Positions 1 through 11,400 of a stretch of DNA of 64,000 nucleotides are shown piece by piece. Under the pieces are notes generated by a model. It was given only the letters and a program-made list of their open reading frames with translations. It did no database searches and had not been told where the DNA came from. Position 1 is the stretch's first letter; the number at the start of each line of letters is the position of its first letter. The stretch is from Neolewinella aurantiaca (GTDB taxonomy: Bacteria > Bacteroidota > Bacteroidia > Chitinophagales > Saprospiraceae): contig NZ_VOXD01000026.1 of assembly GCF_008014675.1 (NCBI RefSeq), positions 34,477 to 98,476 of the forward strand, in the 5' to 3' direction. The position numbers were made by a program, and so were the translations under genes.

Positions 1-3000
1 GTTAATGGGCAAATGAACAGCGTAACCCGGGTACCCTGCAGGCTCCCATCTTCCGACAGGAGTGACTCTATCTCCATACCGGAGGTATGGCTTCGCCCCC
101 GGCCCAGCATTTTAAGACGCCGGCGGGTTATGTCCATTCCTAAAGATTCAGCCTTATCGGCTTCAGCGGGCTCATAGCCCTTGCCATTGTCCTCGATTAC
201 TACCATTAGTTGTTCTGCTGTCCCGGTGAAATGTACCGATATTTTGCCACCTTCCTTTTTGCCCTGAAGGCCATGAATGATCGCGTTCTCCACAAAAGGC
301 TGGATTAGTAGCGGTGGCAGCACGATGTTCTCCTTGGGCAACGATGGATCTATCTCCAGGGTATACGTGAACCCTTCCTTGAAGCGTAGCTTCTCGAGGC
401 CCAGATAGGTTTCCAGCATCATCTGCTCTTCACCAAGGTGGTGCCGCCCGTCGACCGAGGAGCGCAACGTCTGCCGGATCACCCGCGCAAAACGCGACAG
501 GTAAGTGGCGGCCTGCTTTGCGTCGTTTTCAAGGACAAAGTTTTGGATAGAATTCAAAGCGTTGAATACGAAGTGGGGATTCATTTGGGCATGAAGTGCA
601 GCATGCTCCAGTTTCGTGATCTGAAAAAGCAGGTCTTGCTCTCTTCTCCTACGCTGCTCCCGGAACAGAAAGTATGCGCTCAACCCTGCACCCGCCAGCA
701 GAATAGCCCCCAAAATAGCCCAGGTCGTCTCATACCACGGAGTAGCAACCCTGATGTCCCTGATCACGCCGGGGCTCCAGATGCCGTCCTGGTTCCGGCT
801 TTGTACTTCGAAACGATAAGTGCCGGGACTCAGGTTGGGATAATTCACGGTTCTTTCATTGCTGTACTGCCAGTTCGCAGCGTCATTCAAACGGTACCGG
901 TACAGCACTTCATCGCCCAGTACGAAGTTGATGGTTCCAAAACTGATGCTCACATCCTGGGGCCCCGAGGGCAGGTCATATACGTTAGTGTCCGGCAGAG
1001 GCTTCCCGTTAAGCATAACGGTACGGATCACGGGCCGGGAAGACTGACTTATCAGCGGAGGCTCGTTGAACCGCACTACCCCGGCGCTGGTTGCCAGCCA
1101 CACTTCTTCCCCGTAGGTATCTGTTTGGTACACCTCGTTAGTGGGTAATCCGTGTTCCGGCCGGAAGGTACGAAGCTGATACTTGCCCCCATCTTCCGGA
1201 ATGTAGAGTTTGCTCAGTCCGTTCAGAGAGCTTACCCATATAACGCCCGAATCATCTATGTGAACATGACGAATCATATCCGAAGCTAATCCGTTACTTT
1301 CCCTAATGAAGTAGGTCGTATCAGGGCTGACATAAATCAGCCCGTCTCCTCTGGTGCCGAACAACAAATCGTCGTTGCCCAGCCCTTTAATGGCTACCAC
1401 CCGTTTAGACAGTTCGGGAATCCCCAGATTATTCGGAACGAGGCTACCGTCCTCTCTTTGTTCCATAAGTCCGCTTAAGGTCCCAACTAACGGTCTTCCG
1501 TCAGGATGCAGACCGTATACATGAGCGTTGCCGGGCAACACTCCGAATTCTGATTGCTCTTCGATGATTTCCTCCAGGTCCATATTGAGCACTACGAGGC
1601 CGGAAATATTAGAGCCAAAAATTTTGCGTGTATTTCCACCGCCTGGCTCATTAAAATTCTTGATCAGTAAAGGTCTTCCGGATTTGAAGTAAAACTTCTT
1701 GACGTCAGCCGCCCTCAGCTTCCTCCCTTCAGCCACAGGATGCTCAAATGCATAGTATGGTGTCAGCATCAGGGAGCTTATCGGATCGTAATGTAAATCA
1801 AAGAGGCGCCCCGGGGCGGTAAGCTCAGCATCCTCTACCCGAGCGAGCTGCTCGTCATTCTTGCTGTAGTGGAAAAAGCCTCCGTTGCTATAACCGACGT
1901 AAAAATCTTCGGGGCCGGTTGCTGCGATGGCTATAGCCTTATTATTGTCGGTTGCATCTTCTCTTTTGTACAGTAATTGTTTAGGATACGGACAGTAGAA
2001 AATGCCAGCATCAAGGCTGGTGACCCAGAATCCTCCGTTTTTGTCTATAATAGCCGACGACAAAGACCGCCCCACCAGCTGCTGAGAAAAACGGGGAGAC
2101 GCTCCTCCTTTTCGGAAGTCGATTCCCAACAGTCCGCCACCCCGATCCAGAAGCCCCCAATAAGTGTCAGGATAAAAACCAGGCATGAAATAATTCAACC
2201 CGTTTGAAGAAATGACGAATTCATGCTTTGTCTTTCCAGCAGCATCCAGTGCGTACAATTTCCGAACACACGAAATCAGGTATTCCTTGCGCCCTCCTTC
2301 ATCTACGAATGCTCCGGAGAAGTAACTTCTGTGAGCGTGTAGCTTTTCAGACTGAATGGTCCCGATCCGTTTACTTGCGTATGGATCGATTATACTCACG
2401 CGGGTACTGTCACGGACCCTTGAAACAGGGCTCTGGTAGAAAGCATGGGGTGGTGAGGTAGTGTTTTGGTTTTTTTTCCCTTCGCGTTCGTACAGATAAA
2501 CATCATTGCTTTCAGGGGTTACCAGCCATTCTGTAGTCCCGGAAGAATCCAGCTTGAGGAGGCCGGCATTTTTGAAGCTGACAATAAATTTTTTCTCCGG
2601 GGTTACATCAACCAGCACTCCGAGATGCTTAGACTTTTTGATGTGCTCAAGAACATTGTTGTGCTCAAAGGGATGGAAAGCACCGTGCTCGAAGAAGTAA
2701 ATACCTCCGGAGTAAGTAGATATCCAGATTTTGCCGTCATCGGCTTCAACGATGCCAAAAATCACCATGTCTTCAAGGCCATCATCGGCGTCGAAAACTT
2801 CGAATTCGTAGCCATCAAAACGTGCGACGCCGTTGTCTGTCCCGATCCAGAGGTAACCAGACCGGTCTTCGAGGATAGTATAGGTTTCGGAGCTTGGTAA
2901 GCCCTGGTCTGTATTATACTGTCTGAAAACAAGTTGGGCGGGTTGTGCACTAAGGCACCTTCCCGCCCAACAAAAAGTGAGAGACAACATGAACAAGACA

Positions 3001-3023
3001 AATGAGCGTTCGTAGAAAGTCAT
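1..3023 (-). CDS. LytS-type sensor histidine kinase with periplasmic beta-propeller (3' end cut by window)
   Basis: The frame is open from an ATG at 3023 to the left edge (about 1007 codons); only the last few residues are missing. An N-terminal signal segment ending near SAQ is followed by propeller repeats of the Reg_prop type (LPSSETYTILEDRSGYLWIGT) and a Y_Y_Y-like domain (about residues 670-750). One membrane helix lies at about 763-783. The His_kinase motif QMNPHFVFNALNSIQ is near residue 811, and a HATPase domain has PFVENAIIHG near 911 and a terminal GTRV. In this family the propeller senses an extracytoplasmic ligand and the kinase signals to a LytTR regulator. None is adjacent in the window, so a partner may lie to the left. 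The gene is divergent from sdhCAB. Confidence 0.9.
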   Translation of the reverse strand, partial: MTFYERSFVLFMLSLTFCWAGRCLSAQPAQLVFRQYNTDQGLPSSETYTILEDRSGYLWIGTDNGVARFDGYEFEVFDADDGLEDMVIFGIVEADDGKIWISTYSGGIYFFEHGAFHPFEHNNVLEHIKKSKHLGVLVDVTPEKKFIVSFKNAGLLKLDSSGTTEWLVTPESNDVYLYEREGKKNQNTTSPPHAFYQSPVSRVRDSTRVSIIDPYASKRIGTIQSEKLHAHRSYFSGAFVDEGGRKEYLISCVRKLYALDAAGKTKHEFVISSNGLNYFMPGFYPDTYWGLLDRGGGLLGIDFRKGGASPRFSQQLVGRSLSSAIIDKNGGFWVTSLDAGIFYCPYPKQLLYKREDATDNNKAIAIAATGPEDFYVGYSNGGFFHYSKNDEQLARVEDAELTAPGRLFDLHYDPISSLMLTPYYAFEHPVAEGRKLRAADVKKFYFKSGRPLLIKNFNEPGGGNTRKIFGSNISGLVVLNMDLEEIIEEQSEFGVLPGNAHVYGLHPDGRPLVGTLSGLMEQREDGSLVPNNLGIPELSKRVVAIKGLGNDDLLFGTRGDGLIYVSPDTTYFIRESNGLASDMIRHVHIDDSGVIWVSSLNGLSKLYIPEDGGKYQLRTFRPEHGLPTNEVYQTDTYGEEVWLATSAGVVRFNEPPLISQSSRPVIRTVMLNGKPLPDTNVYDLPSGPQDVSISFGTINFVLGDEVLYRYRLNDAANWQYSNERTVNYPNLSPGTYRFEVQSRNQDGIWSPGVIRDIRVATPWYETTWAILGAILLAGAGLSAYFLFREQRRRREQDLLFQITKLEHAALHAQMNPHFVFNALNSIQNFVLENDAKQAATYLSRFARVIRQTLRSSVDGRHHLGEEQMMLETYLGLEKLRFKEGFTYTLEIDPSLPKENIVLPPLLIQPFVENAIIHGLQGKKEGGKISVHFTGTAEQLMVVIEDNGKGYEPAEADKAESLGMDITRRRLKMLGRGRSHTSGMEIESLLSEDGSLQGTRVTLFICPL

Positions 3024-3396
3024 AATGGTTCGTATCCGTTATTCATCTGTTACGAACAAAAGTAGTTGTTAATAAGGCTAAGGTAGAACACAGCCGCAGG
3101 GCTAATACTAAAGGCTTTTAGGCGTTCCCCCGAACACCTGAGGCAGATGTTCGGGAAGAAATTCGGGTTTAATATTTGAGTCGTAATAATTCTTAAGCTA
3201 AAATGTAAATATGCCTGATGTTGGCAGTTAATAGGGTTCTGGGTACAAATATGTCCCTTCCACTTACCCTACACAACGCCAATTGAAATTCGGCAGAAGT
3301 GAATGCAGATTCGACAGAGAAATCTTCCTGATGAAGACAAAGAGCTCCCAGAAACGATATTACAGGAGTGTCCGTCCTGCTTTTTCAACTTCACCC

Positions 3397-3415
3397 TGCA
3401 CCTGCGACCGCGCCC
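3397..3415 (-). repeat. Dispersed GCAGGTGCA element, copy 1
   Basis: Reads GGGCGCGGTCGCAGGTGCA on the minus strand, followed by a degenerate form of the AGTT tail seen at other copies. Intergenic between the sensor kinase and sdhC. Confidence 0.8.
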
Positions 3416-3573
3416 TGGCAACTGCCAACGATAAAAAACTTTCGGCTGGTTGCTGATTCTCATTTTGAGGGAAAATCCGAATAAAATACGCCACCCGCTA
3501 ACTAGACGAAATCTAAACAAAGAATTACAAACTTTCCCTTCTAAACCCTTTAGTTAGTCTGCGCTTTAACTGT

Positions 3574-3581
3574 TAAGTTTG
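3574..3581 (+). promoter_or_regulatory. Probable -7 box for sdhCAB
   Basis: TAAGTTTG matches the Bacteroidota -7 consensus TAnnTTTG and ends 25 nt before the sdhC ATG. A weak TTTA lies about 21 nt upstream at the -33 position. Assigned by pattern only. Confidence 0.5.
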
Positions 3582-3606
3582 CCCCGATTAGTAAAAACTT
3601 CACTAT

Positions 3607-4302
3607 ATGAATACTTGGTTAGGCCGATTTCTCACTTCCAGTATCGGCAAGAAAGTGGTAATGGCCCTCACGGGGTTGTTTCTGATCAGCTTTCTGGCTG
3701 TTCACCTGGTAGGTAACCTTCAGCTTTTGGCGAGCGATGGAGGCCAGGCCTTTAATGAATACGCCTATTTTATGACGCACAATCCGTTGATTAAGTTCAC
3801 CAGTTACGGGTTGTACGCCTTCATTCTCATTCACGCGATTCAGGGTATTGCCCTGTGGCTAAAGAACAGAGCCGCGCGTGGCAGCCAGGGTTATGCCGTA
3901 AAGGTTAACCGTACGGCAGGTGCCAGCAAGGCATCGGTACGAATGGGTGCATTAGGCACGATCATTCTTCTCTTCATCCTCCTCCACATGTACCAGTTCT
4001 GGCTTCAGATGAAGCTTGGAAACACGGCAATGGTCGGTTACGATGGCGGAGAGCAGGTAAAAGATCTCTACACGCTCGTAATGGGCGTTTACGCGAACCC
4101 CGTTTTTGTCGGTATTTACGTGATCAGCATGATCGTCATCGGCTTCCACCTATGGCACGGCTTTGAGTCGGCTTTCCAGACGCTGGGCCTTAACCACCCG
4201 AAGTGGACGCCCCTGATCAAGCTTGTAGGCCGGGCATACAGTGTCCTTGTTCCGCTTGGCTTTGCGATCATTCCGATCTGGATGTACCTCGCGCAACAGT
4301 AA
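3607..4302 (+). CDS. sdhC: Succinate dehydrogenase cytochrome b subunit
   Basis: 231 aa, about five membrane helices. It is the membrane anchor of complex II and passes electrons from succinate oxidation to quinone through b-type heme. Helix-borne histidines are seen in the motifs [22 protein letters not shown] and [12 protein letters not shown], as expected for the single-polypeptide diheme b558 family (TIGR02046-like) common in Bacteroidota. The start [16 protein letters not shown] is typical of the family. It is followed by sdhA after 28 nt and then sdhB, the usual C-A-B order. Confidence 0.95.
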   Translation: MNTWLGRFLTSSIGKKVVMALTGLFLISFLAVHLVGNLQLLASDGGQAFNEYAYFMTHNPLIKFTSYGLYAFILIHAIQGIALWLKNRAARGSQGYAVKVNRTAGASKASVRMGALGTIILLFILLHMYQFWLQMKLGNTAMVGYDGGEQVKDLYTLVMGVYANPVFVGIYVISMIVIGFHLWHGFESAFQTLGLNHPKWTPLIKLVGRAYSVLVPLGFAIIPIWMYLAQQ

Positions 4303-4330
4303 CCCATCACTTCCATTTAAAAGCAAAATC

Positions 4331-6325
4331 ATGCCATTCCAATCCAACGTACCGCCCGGAGAACTCGGCGAAAAGTGGACCAAATACCGGTCGTCGATGC
4401 CGCTGGTGGCGCCTAACAACAAGCGCCGCATTGAAGTGATCATCGTAGGTACCGGCCTGGCCGGCGGCGCTGCCGCTGCCACCCTTGGCGAGCTGGGCTA
4501 TAAAGTAAAGGTTTTCACCTTTCACGACAGCCCCCGCCGCGCGCACTCAATTGCCGCTCAGGGCGGAATCAACGCCGCTAAAAACTACCAAAACGACGGT
4601 GACTCTGTCTACCGTCTCTTTTACGATACCATTAAAGGCGGCGATTACCGCAGCCGGGAAGCCAACGTTCACCGTTTGGCCGAGGTATCGGTTAATATCA
4701 TCGACCAGGCTGTTGCCCAGGGTGTTCCTTTCGCCCGTGAGTACGGTGGCCTGCTCGCCAACCGCTCCTTCGGTGGTGTACAGGTAAGCCGGACGTTCTA
4801 CGCCCGTGGCCAAACCGGACAGCAGCTGCTGCTCGGTGCCTACCAGAGCCTCAGCCGCCAGGTAAGTCTCGGTAACGTAGAGATGTTTAACCGCCACGAA
4901 ATGGTGGATGTGGTGAAGATCGACGGCAAAGCCCGTGGCATCATCGCCCGGAACCTGCTTACCGGTGAACTCGAACGCCACGGTGCACATGCAGTAGTAC
5001 TCGGTACCGGTGGTTACGGTAACGTATTCTACCTGAGTACGAACGCCATGAACTCCAACTGTTCGGCTGCCTGGCGCTCCGTAAAGAAGGGAGCTTACAT
5101 GGCCAACCCTTGTTTCACACAGATTCACCCCACCTGTATCCCGGTTTCCGGCGAGTACCAGTCTAAGCTTACCCTTATGTCTGAGTCACTCCGTAACGAT
5201 GGTCGGGTTTGGGTTCCCAAATCGGTCGCTGACGCTGAAGCCATCCGTGCCGGTAAAAAGACCGGTCGTGACCTTCCCGAAGAGGCACGTGACTACTACC
5301 TCGAGCGCCGCTACCCTGCTTTCGGTAACCTCGTACCACGCGACGTGGCCAGCCGGGCCGCTAAAACAGCCTGCGACGAAGGTAAAGGCGTAAGCCCTAC
5401 CGGCCTTGCGGTTTACCTCGACTTCGCCGACGCCATCCAGCGTTACGGCCGCAGCCGCGCTACTACCCTCAACGAGCACAACGCTTCTGATGCACGCATC
5501 AAAGAGTTGGGTACCGCCGTTATCGAAGAAAAGTACGGTAACCTCTTCGAGATGTACGAAAAGATCACGGGCGAAAACCCGTACGTGATGCCGATGAAGA
5601 TTTACCCTGCCGTTCACTACACAATGGGTGGCCTCTGGGTAGATTACAACCTGCAAACCAACATCCCCGGTCTCTTCGCCGCAGGCGAAGCCAACTTCTC
5701 TGATCACGGAGCCAACCGTCTCGGTGCCTCCGCCCTGATGCAGGGTCTGGCCGACGGGTACTTCGTTCTTCCCTACACCATCGGTACTTTCCTGGCCAAC
5801 GAAATTCGTACGCCGACGATCGACCCCAACGGTGCAGAATTCATGAAAGCTGAGAAAGAGGTTGCTGACCGGATTTCGATGATCATGAACGTGAAAGGCA
5901 AGCAATCCGTGGAAAGCTTCCACCGTCGCCTCGGTAAGCTGATGTGGGAATACTGTGGCATGGCCCGTAACGCAGAAGGCCTTACCAAAGGACGCGCCGG
6001 CATCCGTGCGCTCCGCGAAGAATTCTACAAGGACGTATTTGTTCCGGGAACCGCCGACGAGTACAACCCTGAACTGGAGAAGGCTCTGCGCGTTGCAGAC
6101 TTCCTTGAACTGGGTGAACTGATGATGCTAGACGCTAAGGACCGCGAAGAATCCTGTGGTGGCCACTTCCGTGAGGAGTACCAGACAGAAGATGGCGAGG
6201 CACTTCGTCGCGACAAAGAGTTCGCCTACGTTTCTGCATGGGAATGGGACGACAACGATCCGAAACTTCACAAAGAAGAACTCAACTTCGAGAACGTGGA
6301 ACTCAAGACCCGTTCGTACAAATAA
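4331..6325 (+). CDS. sdhA: Succinate dehydrogenase flavoprotein subunit
   Basis: 664 aa. It oxidises succinate to fumarate in the TCA cycle, with covalently bound FAD. The dinucleotide-binding motif [20 protein letters not shown] is near residue 35. The FAD-linking histidine is expected in AHSIAAQGG near residue 72. Substrate-site motifs include [10 protein letters not shown] and [10 protein letters not shown], and the FAD-binding C-terminal motif is [21 protein letters not shown]. The ATG at 4331 was preferred to an in-frame upstream start inside sdhC because [16 protein letters not shown] is the normal N-terminus of Bacteroidota SdhA. Its size matches the b558-linked family. Confidence 0.97.
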   Translation: MPFQSNVPPGELGEKWTKYRSSMPLVAPNNKRRIEVIIVGTGLAGGAAAATLGELGYKVKVFTFHDSPRRAHSIAAQGGINAAKNYQNDGDSVYRLFYDTIKGGDYRSREANVHRLAEVSVNIIDQAVAQGVPFAREYGGLLANRSFGGVQVSRTFYARGQTGQQLLLGAYQSLSRQVSLGNVEMFNRHEMVDVVKIDGKARGIIARNLLTGELERHGAHAVVLGTGGYGNVFYLSTNAMNSNCSAAWRSVKKGAYMANPCFTQIHPTCIPVSGEYQSKLTLMSESLRNDGRVWVPKSVADAEAIRAGKKTGRDLPEEARDYYLERRYPAFGNLVPRDVASRAAKTACDEGKGVSPTGLAVYLDFADAIQRYGRSRATTLNEHNASDARIKELGTAVIEEKYGNLFEMYEKITGENPYVMPMKIYPAVHYTMGGLWVDYNLQTNIPGLFAAGEANFSDHGANRLGASALMQGLADGYFVLPYTIGTFLANEIRTPTIDPNGAEFMKAEKEVADRISMIMNVKGKQSVESFHRRLGKLMWEYCGMARNAEGLTKGRAGIRALREEFYKDVFVPGTADEYNPELEKALRVADFLELGELMMLDAKDREESCGGHFREEYQTEDGEALRRDKEFAYVSAWEWDDNDPKLHKEELNFENVELKTRSYK

Positions 6326-6372
6326 TTCACCGCCGGTTCGATACCGGATCTGACACCTGCGTCGGGCAATAT

Positions 6373-6390
6373 GGCGCGAACGCAGGTGCA
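6373..6390 (+). repeat. Dispersed GCAGGTGCA element, copy 2
   Basis: GGCGCGAACGCAGGTGCA followed by AAACAAGG, in the 109-bp gap between sdhA and sdhB inside the operon. It should therefore be transcribed with the operon. Confidence 0.8.
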
Positions 6391-6434
6391 AAACAAGGTC
6401 CGGTGGAGAGCAGGGTTCAAAAAACCAAGAAATT

Positions 6435-7199
6435 ATGAGCGCTGACAACATGAAGCTCACCCTTAAAATCTGGCGGCAGAAAAGTGCAAACGCCAAAGGT
6501 CACTTCGACACCCACACGCTCGAGGGCGTTACCTCTCACATGTCCTTCCTGGAGATGCTGGATGTTCTCAACGAGCAGATCATCAACGAGCAAAAGGAGC
6601 CCGTTGCTTTCGAGCACGATTGCCGCGAGGGCATTTGCGGTACCTGTAGCCTCGTGATCAATGGCTACCCCCACGGCCCACAACAAGGAACCACCACTTG
6701 CCAATTGCACATGCGGCACTTCAACGACGGTGATACCATCACCATCGAGCCCTGGCGCTCTTCGGCTTTCCCCGTCGTGAAGGACCTCGTTGTAAACCGT
6801 GATGCATTCGATCGTATCATCCAGGCTGGTGGTTACATTTCCGCCAATACTGGCCAGGCACAGGATGGGAATGCTATTCCGATCGAGAAAGACCAGGCTA
6901 ACGAAGCAATGGACGCAGCGACCTGTATCGGCTGTGGTGCATGTGTTGCTGCCTGCCCTAACGCATCGGCAATGCTGTTCACTTCCGCAAAAGTGAGCCA
7001 TCTTGCTCTTATGCCACAAGGTGAAGTAGAGGCCAGCCAGCGGGCTATCCGGATGGTGGAACAACACGACGCCGAAGGTTTTGGCCGTTGCTCCAACATC
7101 ACTGCCTGTGAAGCTGAATGTCCGAAAGAAATTTCCGTCGAGCACATCGCCCGCCTGAACCGGGAATACCTTTCTGCTTCCGTTGGATCAAAAAAATAA
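6435..7199 (+). CDS. sdhB: Succinate dehydrogenase iron-sulfur subunit
   Basis: 254 aa. It relays electrons from FAD to quinone through three Fe-S clusters. The [2Fe-2S] ligands lie in [15 protein letters not shown] with a later Cys in TTTCQLHMR. The ferredoxin-type clusters lie in [13 protein letters not shown] and [15 protein letters not shown]. Two start codons are possible: ATG 6435, used here, and an in-frame ATG at 6450 giving [10 protein letters not shown]. Third gene of the sdh operon, followed by a strong terminator. Confidence 0.96.
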   Translation: MSADNMKLTLKIWRQKSANAKGHFDTHTLEGVTSHMSFLEMLDVLNEQIINEQKEPVAFEHDCREGICGTCSLVINGYPHGPQQGTTTCQLHMRHFNDGDTITIEPWRSSAFPVVKDLVVNRDAFDRIIQAGGYISANTGQAQDGNAIPIEKDQANEAMDAATCIGCGACVAACPNASAMLFTSAKVSHLALMPQGEVEASQRAIRMVEQHDAEGFGRCSNITACEAECPKEISVEHIARLNREYLSASVGSKK

Positions 7200-7245
7200 T
7201 CAGTTCTAAACCACTGGTTGTTTATACGGAAAGACTTTTCCTTTT

Positions 7246-7295
7246 CAAGAGTCATTCCTGCCTTTCGTTGGCGGGAATGACTCTTGTCGTTTTTT
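7246..7295 (+). terminator. Rho-independent terminator of sdhCAB
   Basis: A 17-bp stem (CAAGAGTCATTCCTGCC pairing with GGCGGGAATGACTCTTG, one G-T pair), loop TTTCGTT, then TCGTTTTTT. It begins 46 nt after the sdhB stop. Confidence 0.9.
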
Positions 7296-7336
7296 ACGGG
7301 CCTGTAGTCTGTTTCAGGCATACCGGGTAGTATCGC

Positions 7337-7669
7337 TTATACCAATCGAACCACTTCATTAACTTCTGACAACACACCTTTGCCCAGGTAAGAGTATCCC
7401 CGGACATATATCTCGGGCACGCGCAGCGTGCCTCCTCTGCGGTCTGTCCTGCGGCGGTAGCGTAGCTCCCCGCGGATGAGCAGACGGTCTCCAGGGTTAA
7501 GATGCTCGTGGAGGTCCAGCGCCGCCGGGCCCCATGCCGTACAGTGATGTGCCTCCTGCCGGTCGCCGGAGGTAGTCCGGAGTTCAAAGCGGGTGAGGTC
7601 CAATCCTTTGTGCGTGCAATGATACGTGGGTGAAAAGGCCAACTGGCCAATAAGCGTAATCTCGTTCAT
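7337..7669 (-). CDS. Small single-stranded DNA-binding protein (second of a pair)
   Basis: 110 aa, single OB fold. MNEITLIGQLAFSP, FELRTTSGDRQEAHHCTAWG and DRLLIRGELRYR follow the SSB pattern. It ends soon after the OB fold, in VNEVVRLV, and lacks the acidic DDDIPF-like tail that recruits partner proteins in housekeeping SSB. An in-frame ATG at 7729 overlaps the stop of the upstream SSB gene (ATGA), so a 20-residue longer form is possible; the ATG at 7669 fits the conserved domain. Likely cotranscribed with the neighbour. Confidence 0.85.
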   Translation of the reverse strand: MNEITLIGQLAFSPTYHCTHKGLDLTRFELRTTSGDRQEAHHCTAWGPAALDLHEHLNPGDRLLIRGELRYRRRTDRRGGTLRVPEIYVRGYSYLGKGVLSEVNEVVRLV

Positions 7670-7725
7670 GATGGTATAGTTAAGTCGATGTAGTAAGTAA
7701 TAGTATCGGGAAATCAGGAAACCTG

Positions 7726-8109
7726 TCATTCCGGCGGTGCTACTCCCGGTTCACTGCCAGTTTCTTCCAGGAGAGCATGCCCCGGATTAGAAACCCGTTG
7801 TAAAAGCAAGTAACTACCAAGGTGAATCTCGGGACGCACGTGGTTTATGCCCTCCTGCTTCCAGGTTCGTATCCGGAGCTGACCGGTAACGAAGAGGTTA
7901 TCTCCCCGCCTGACTTTACGGTGTAATGACTCCGCCATGCTCCCCCATGCTACAATAGAGAAAGCTGTGGATGATCGTTCACCGGAACGATTGGTAGCCG
8001 ATTGATACAGGCGTAGGCGCGCCATCATCGTTCCGTCCGTCATCGTGAAAACTTCTGGCGAGTGACCCGCCCGGCCTGTCAGTTGAATCTGATTGTGAGG
8101 GTTTGGCAT
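7726..8109 (-). CDS. Small single-stranded DNA-binding protein (first of a pair)
   Basis: 127 aa, SSB OB fold: NQIQLTGRAGHSPEVF, MARLRLYQSATNRSGERSSTAFSIVAWGSMAESL and DNLFVTGQLRIRTW. The C-terminus GSEPGVAPPE has no acidic tip. An upstream in-frame start at 8136 would add MAGRNKPPT. The two genes are diverged paralogs in tandem with an ATGA junction, so the products may act together. Pairs of small tailless SSBs occur as accessory genes in Bacteroidota; whether these serve DNA uptake, repair or a lost mobile element cannot be told here. Confidence 0.85.
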   Translation of the reverse strand: MPNPHNQIQLTGRAGHSPEVFTMTDGTMMARLRLYQSATNRSGERSSTAFSIVAWGSMAESLHRKVRRGDNLFVTGQLRIRTWKQEGINHVRPEIHLGSYLLLQRVSNPGHALLEETGSEPGVAPPE

Positions 8110-8445
8110 AGTTGGTGGTTTGTTTCTACCAGCCAAGGTGCGGAACGGCTACTCAACTAATCGTCTTTTATACGCATACTTACGTATATAAACGTTTAAA
8201 AACGACTATAAAACCATAACAACCTGACTACAAGTCAACTATAAAAAATGAAGGTTGCAAATTTATTTGGTTTTGGCTCCGGCAAAATCCATTAGGTCTT
8301 CACCGGTCATCACTATATCCGTTGATATTTAACTCAGGGGTAATCAACCTGACAATACGGGTAACTGAATTCCTTGTAATTTTGCACTCCTTAATGTCTC
8401 TTCTTATTGATTACGGGGCCTTACATCATAACCTATCTTCACACT
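8110..8445. other. Divergent intergenic region, SSB pair / secreted nuclease
   Basis: 336 bp, very AT-rich in 8160-8250. Two direct copies of ACTATAAAA lie at 8205-8213 and 8238-8246, 33 bp apart, a possible operator or promoter duplication. TAATTTTG at 8377-8384 fits a -7 box for the nuclease gene, 61 nt before its ATG. No small gene is evident. Confidence 0.5.
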
Positions 8446-11400
8446 ATGCGCATCCTCTTTTCTTTTTTGGCAATATGCCTTTCGTTCACCCTTTGTGCCC
8501 AGCAGGCTATCCTGACGGGTATCCTTGACGGAGACCTCTTCAACTCAGGCGGACAAGGTGGCAACCCAAAGGTTATCGAACTGTACGTAAACGGCAGCCT
8601 TGACATTAGTGGCTACCAGCTCAGCCGTACGAACGCCACCAATGTTTTCACCTTCCCGGCGGGCAGCACTTACTCCGACGAGTTCGTGTACGTTGTTAAT
8701 CCTTCAGGAGAGGACCAATACATCGCCGCTTTCGGCACTTCCGGAGATTTCGCCAACTACCTGCTCAGCAATAACGTGGCGGGTAATGGTGACGACCCTT
8801 ACCAATTGCTCAACGCCAGCGGAGTAGTACTCGATCAAACCGGCGGACCAGACGGCTCCTCCTACACCTACCGCGATGGTCACTTCTACCGCGTAGACAA
8901 TACCGGCCCGGACGGTGCATGGGTTGCCGCCAACTGGACCGGTGGCAACGGCACCGTAGACAACCAGCCCGTCAGCTCTTACGCTGCCCTCACAATGTTC
9001 GGAACCTACTCGGTCACTCCTCCCGGCCCAAACGTAAGTGCCTCAGCGAATGGCAACCTTACCGAGCCTTCAACCGATGGTGGCTTTCTGGTTACGCTTT
9101 CCGAAGTCGCAGCCGCAAACGTAACCGTAACGTACACCCTGGCAGGTACGGCAGTTGCCGGAGCAGACTACGTTGCCCCCTCCGGAAGCATCCAGATCCT
9201 GGCGGGTGATTTATCGGCGGTCCTTCCTATTGAAGTACTCGACGATGCCGACTCCGAGCTTTCGGAGACAATCGAAATAACCCTCACTTCTGTTTCCGAT
9301 GCAACCTACTCTCTTGGTTCCGGCGCAACCATCAACGTATTTGACGACGAACCCGTAGCGGCCATTCTTATCAGTGCAATTCAGGGTACAGGTACTACAA
9401 GCCCGGCTGTTGGCCAGACTCTCACCATCGAAGGAATTGTAGTGGGCGACTTCCAGGGAGGTACCGGAGTTGGTCTCGGTGGTTTCTTCGTGCAGGAAGA
9501 AGATAATGACGCCGATGCAAACCCAATGACCTCCGAAGGAATCTGGGTCTACGACAATACCGGAGGGGTTGATGTTTCTGTCGGCGACAAAGTCGCCGTT
9601 ACCGGTCTCGTGGAAGAGAGCAGTAACCTTACCCAAATGAATGTAACCGGTGGCGGTTCAAGCGTCTCCATCGTTAGCACCTCTAACACCCTCCCAACCG
9701 CGGCAAACCTTGCACTTCCCGTGGCTAACGATGCAGACTACGAACCATTCGAAGGTATGCTGACCACTATCACCTCTCCGGTATTCGTTACCGAAACATT
9801 CGGTGTGGGTCGCTACGGCGAATTCGTCGTTTCCGAAGGCGAACGCCTTGTTCAGTACACTGAGTGCAATGAGCCCGACCCCGCAGGTCTCGCGGCCTAC
9901 AACGCGCAGCAAAGCCTGCGCAAACTGACGGTAGACGATGGTCGCAGCGGCGAAAACGTGTACCCGATCGTACTCGGTAACGGCCAGCAGGTTACTGCTA
10001 CCAACAGCCTGCGGTCCGGTTCTTCCATTACGGGTCTTACCGGAATCATCGACGAGCGTTTCTCGGCCTATCGCATGCAGGCTACCGACTTCACCGTTGG
10101 CGCTGAAAATGCACGCCCTACTTCTGCTCCGGCACTTGGAGGCGACATCACTGTCGTTGGCATGAACGTTCTGAACTACTTCACTACTCTCAACAGCCGT
10201 GGTGCGAACAACCAGGCAGAATTTGACCGTCAGGAGATCAAGATCGTAAAGGCTATCTGTGAACTGGACGCGGATATCATCGGCCTTGTCGAAATCGAGA
10301 ACAATGGCTACGGAGCAAACGGAGCGTTGCAATCACTCATCGACGCAATTGCAGCAGAGTGTGGAACTCAGTACAGTTTCGTAACATCCCCCAACACGGG
10401 CGGAGATGAAATTCAGGTTGCCCTTATTTACAAACCCAACGTTGTAATGGAGTCCGGCACAGCTGCCGCACTTTCTACCCCGGCAAATGTATTCAGCCGT
10501 AACCGCATCCCCGTAGCTCAGACTTTCAAAGTGATTGATGCCGGTAACCCAAGTCTCGACGGTGAGCTGACCGTATGTGTCAACCACTGGAAAAGCAAAG
10601 GGAGCTCCTGCGGTTCTGGTGATGACGACACCGGAGGTGCCGGCAACTGTGACGGCTCACGTACCGCGGCTGCACAAGCTATTTACGACTGGCTGGAAAC
10701 CAACCCAACCGGAACAACCGACACCGACAACCTTGTAATTGGTGACCTCAATGCCTACAGCCAGGAAGCACCGATCACCCTTTTCACCGATGCAGGTTAC
10801 GTAAACGCAGTCCGCGAAGCAGCGGGTGCCGGCAGTTTCCCCTGTGGTGGAAACCCTTCCTACGTTTTCAGCGGTGAATGGGGTAGCCTCGATCAGGCAC
10901 TGGCCAGCGCCTCCCTGGCAAGTCAGGTAACCGGAGCAATTCCGTGGCCGGTCAACGCTCCGGAACCCATCGCTCTCGATTACGATACACAGTACAACGA
11001 TCCCGCACTGTGGGCCGCCGATTACTACCGCTTCAGTGATCACGACCCGGTTGTAATCGGCCTGAAGCTTGACTCACCTTTGCCCGTAGAGCTCCTTTCC
11101 TTCACCGGCCAGGAACAGGAAGGCGATGTTCTTCTCAACTGGTCTACCGCAAGCGAGCAGATGACCGAGCGCTTTGATGTGCAACGCCGTGATGTGAACA
11201 GTACTTTCGCTACCATCGGGACCCTGCCGGCAACGGGCAACAGCTCGGAGCAGCAAGACTATAGCTTCCTCGACACCGATCCTGTGAACGGTACCAATGA
11301 GTACCGTCTTCGCATCGTAGATGTCGACGGCAGCGAGGCGTTCAGCGACATTGTTAGTATTGAAATCGAAGGCACCAACTCTCTCGAAATCCGTCAGGTC

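Larger units (their letters stand above)
3024..3606. other. 583-bp divergent intergenic region
   Basis: Noncoding region between the divergent sensor kinase and sdhC. It is AT-rich and holds one minus-oriented copy of the dispersed GCAGGTGCA-core element (3397-3415) and a likely sdh promoter near its right end. A weak inverted repeat around 3124-3156 (CCGAACA/TGTTCGG) is visible. An 83-codon frame at 3269-3520 on the minus strand shows no recognisable protein features and overlaps the repeat copy. Confidence 0.6.

Noticed and set aside
3269..3520. 83-codon frame on the minus strand between the sensor kinase and sdhC
   Set aside because: Odd composition with many Arg/Cys and no recognisable domain; overlaps a repeat copy in noncoding sequence.
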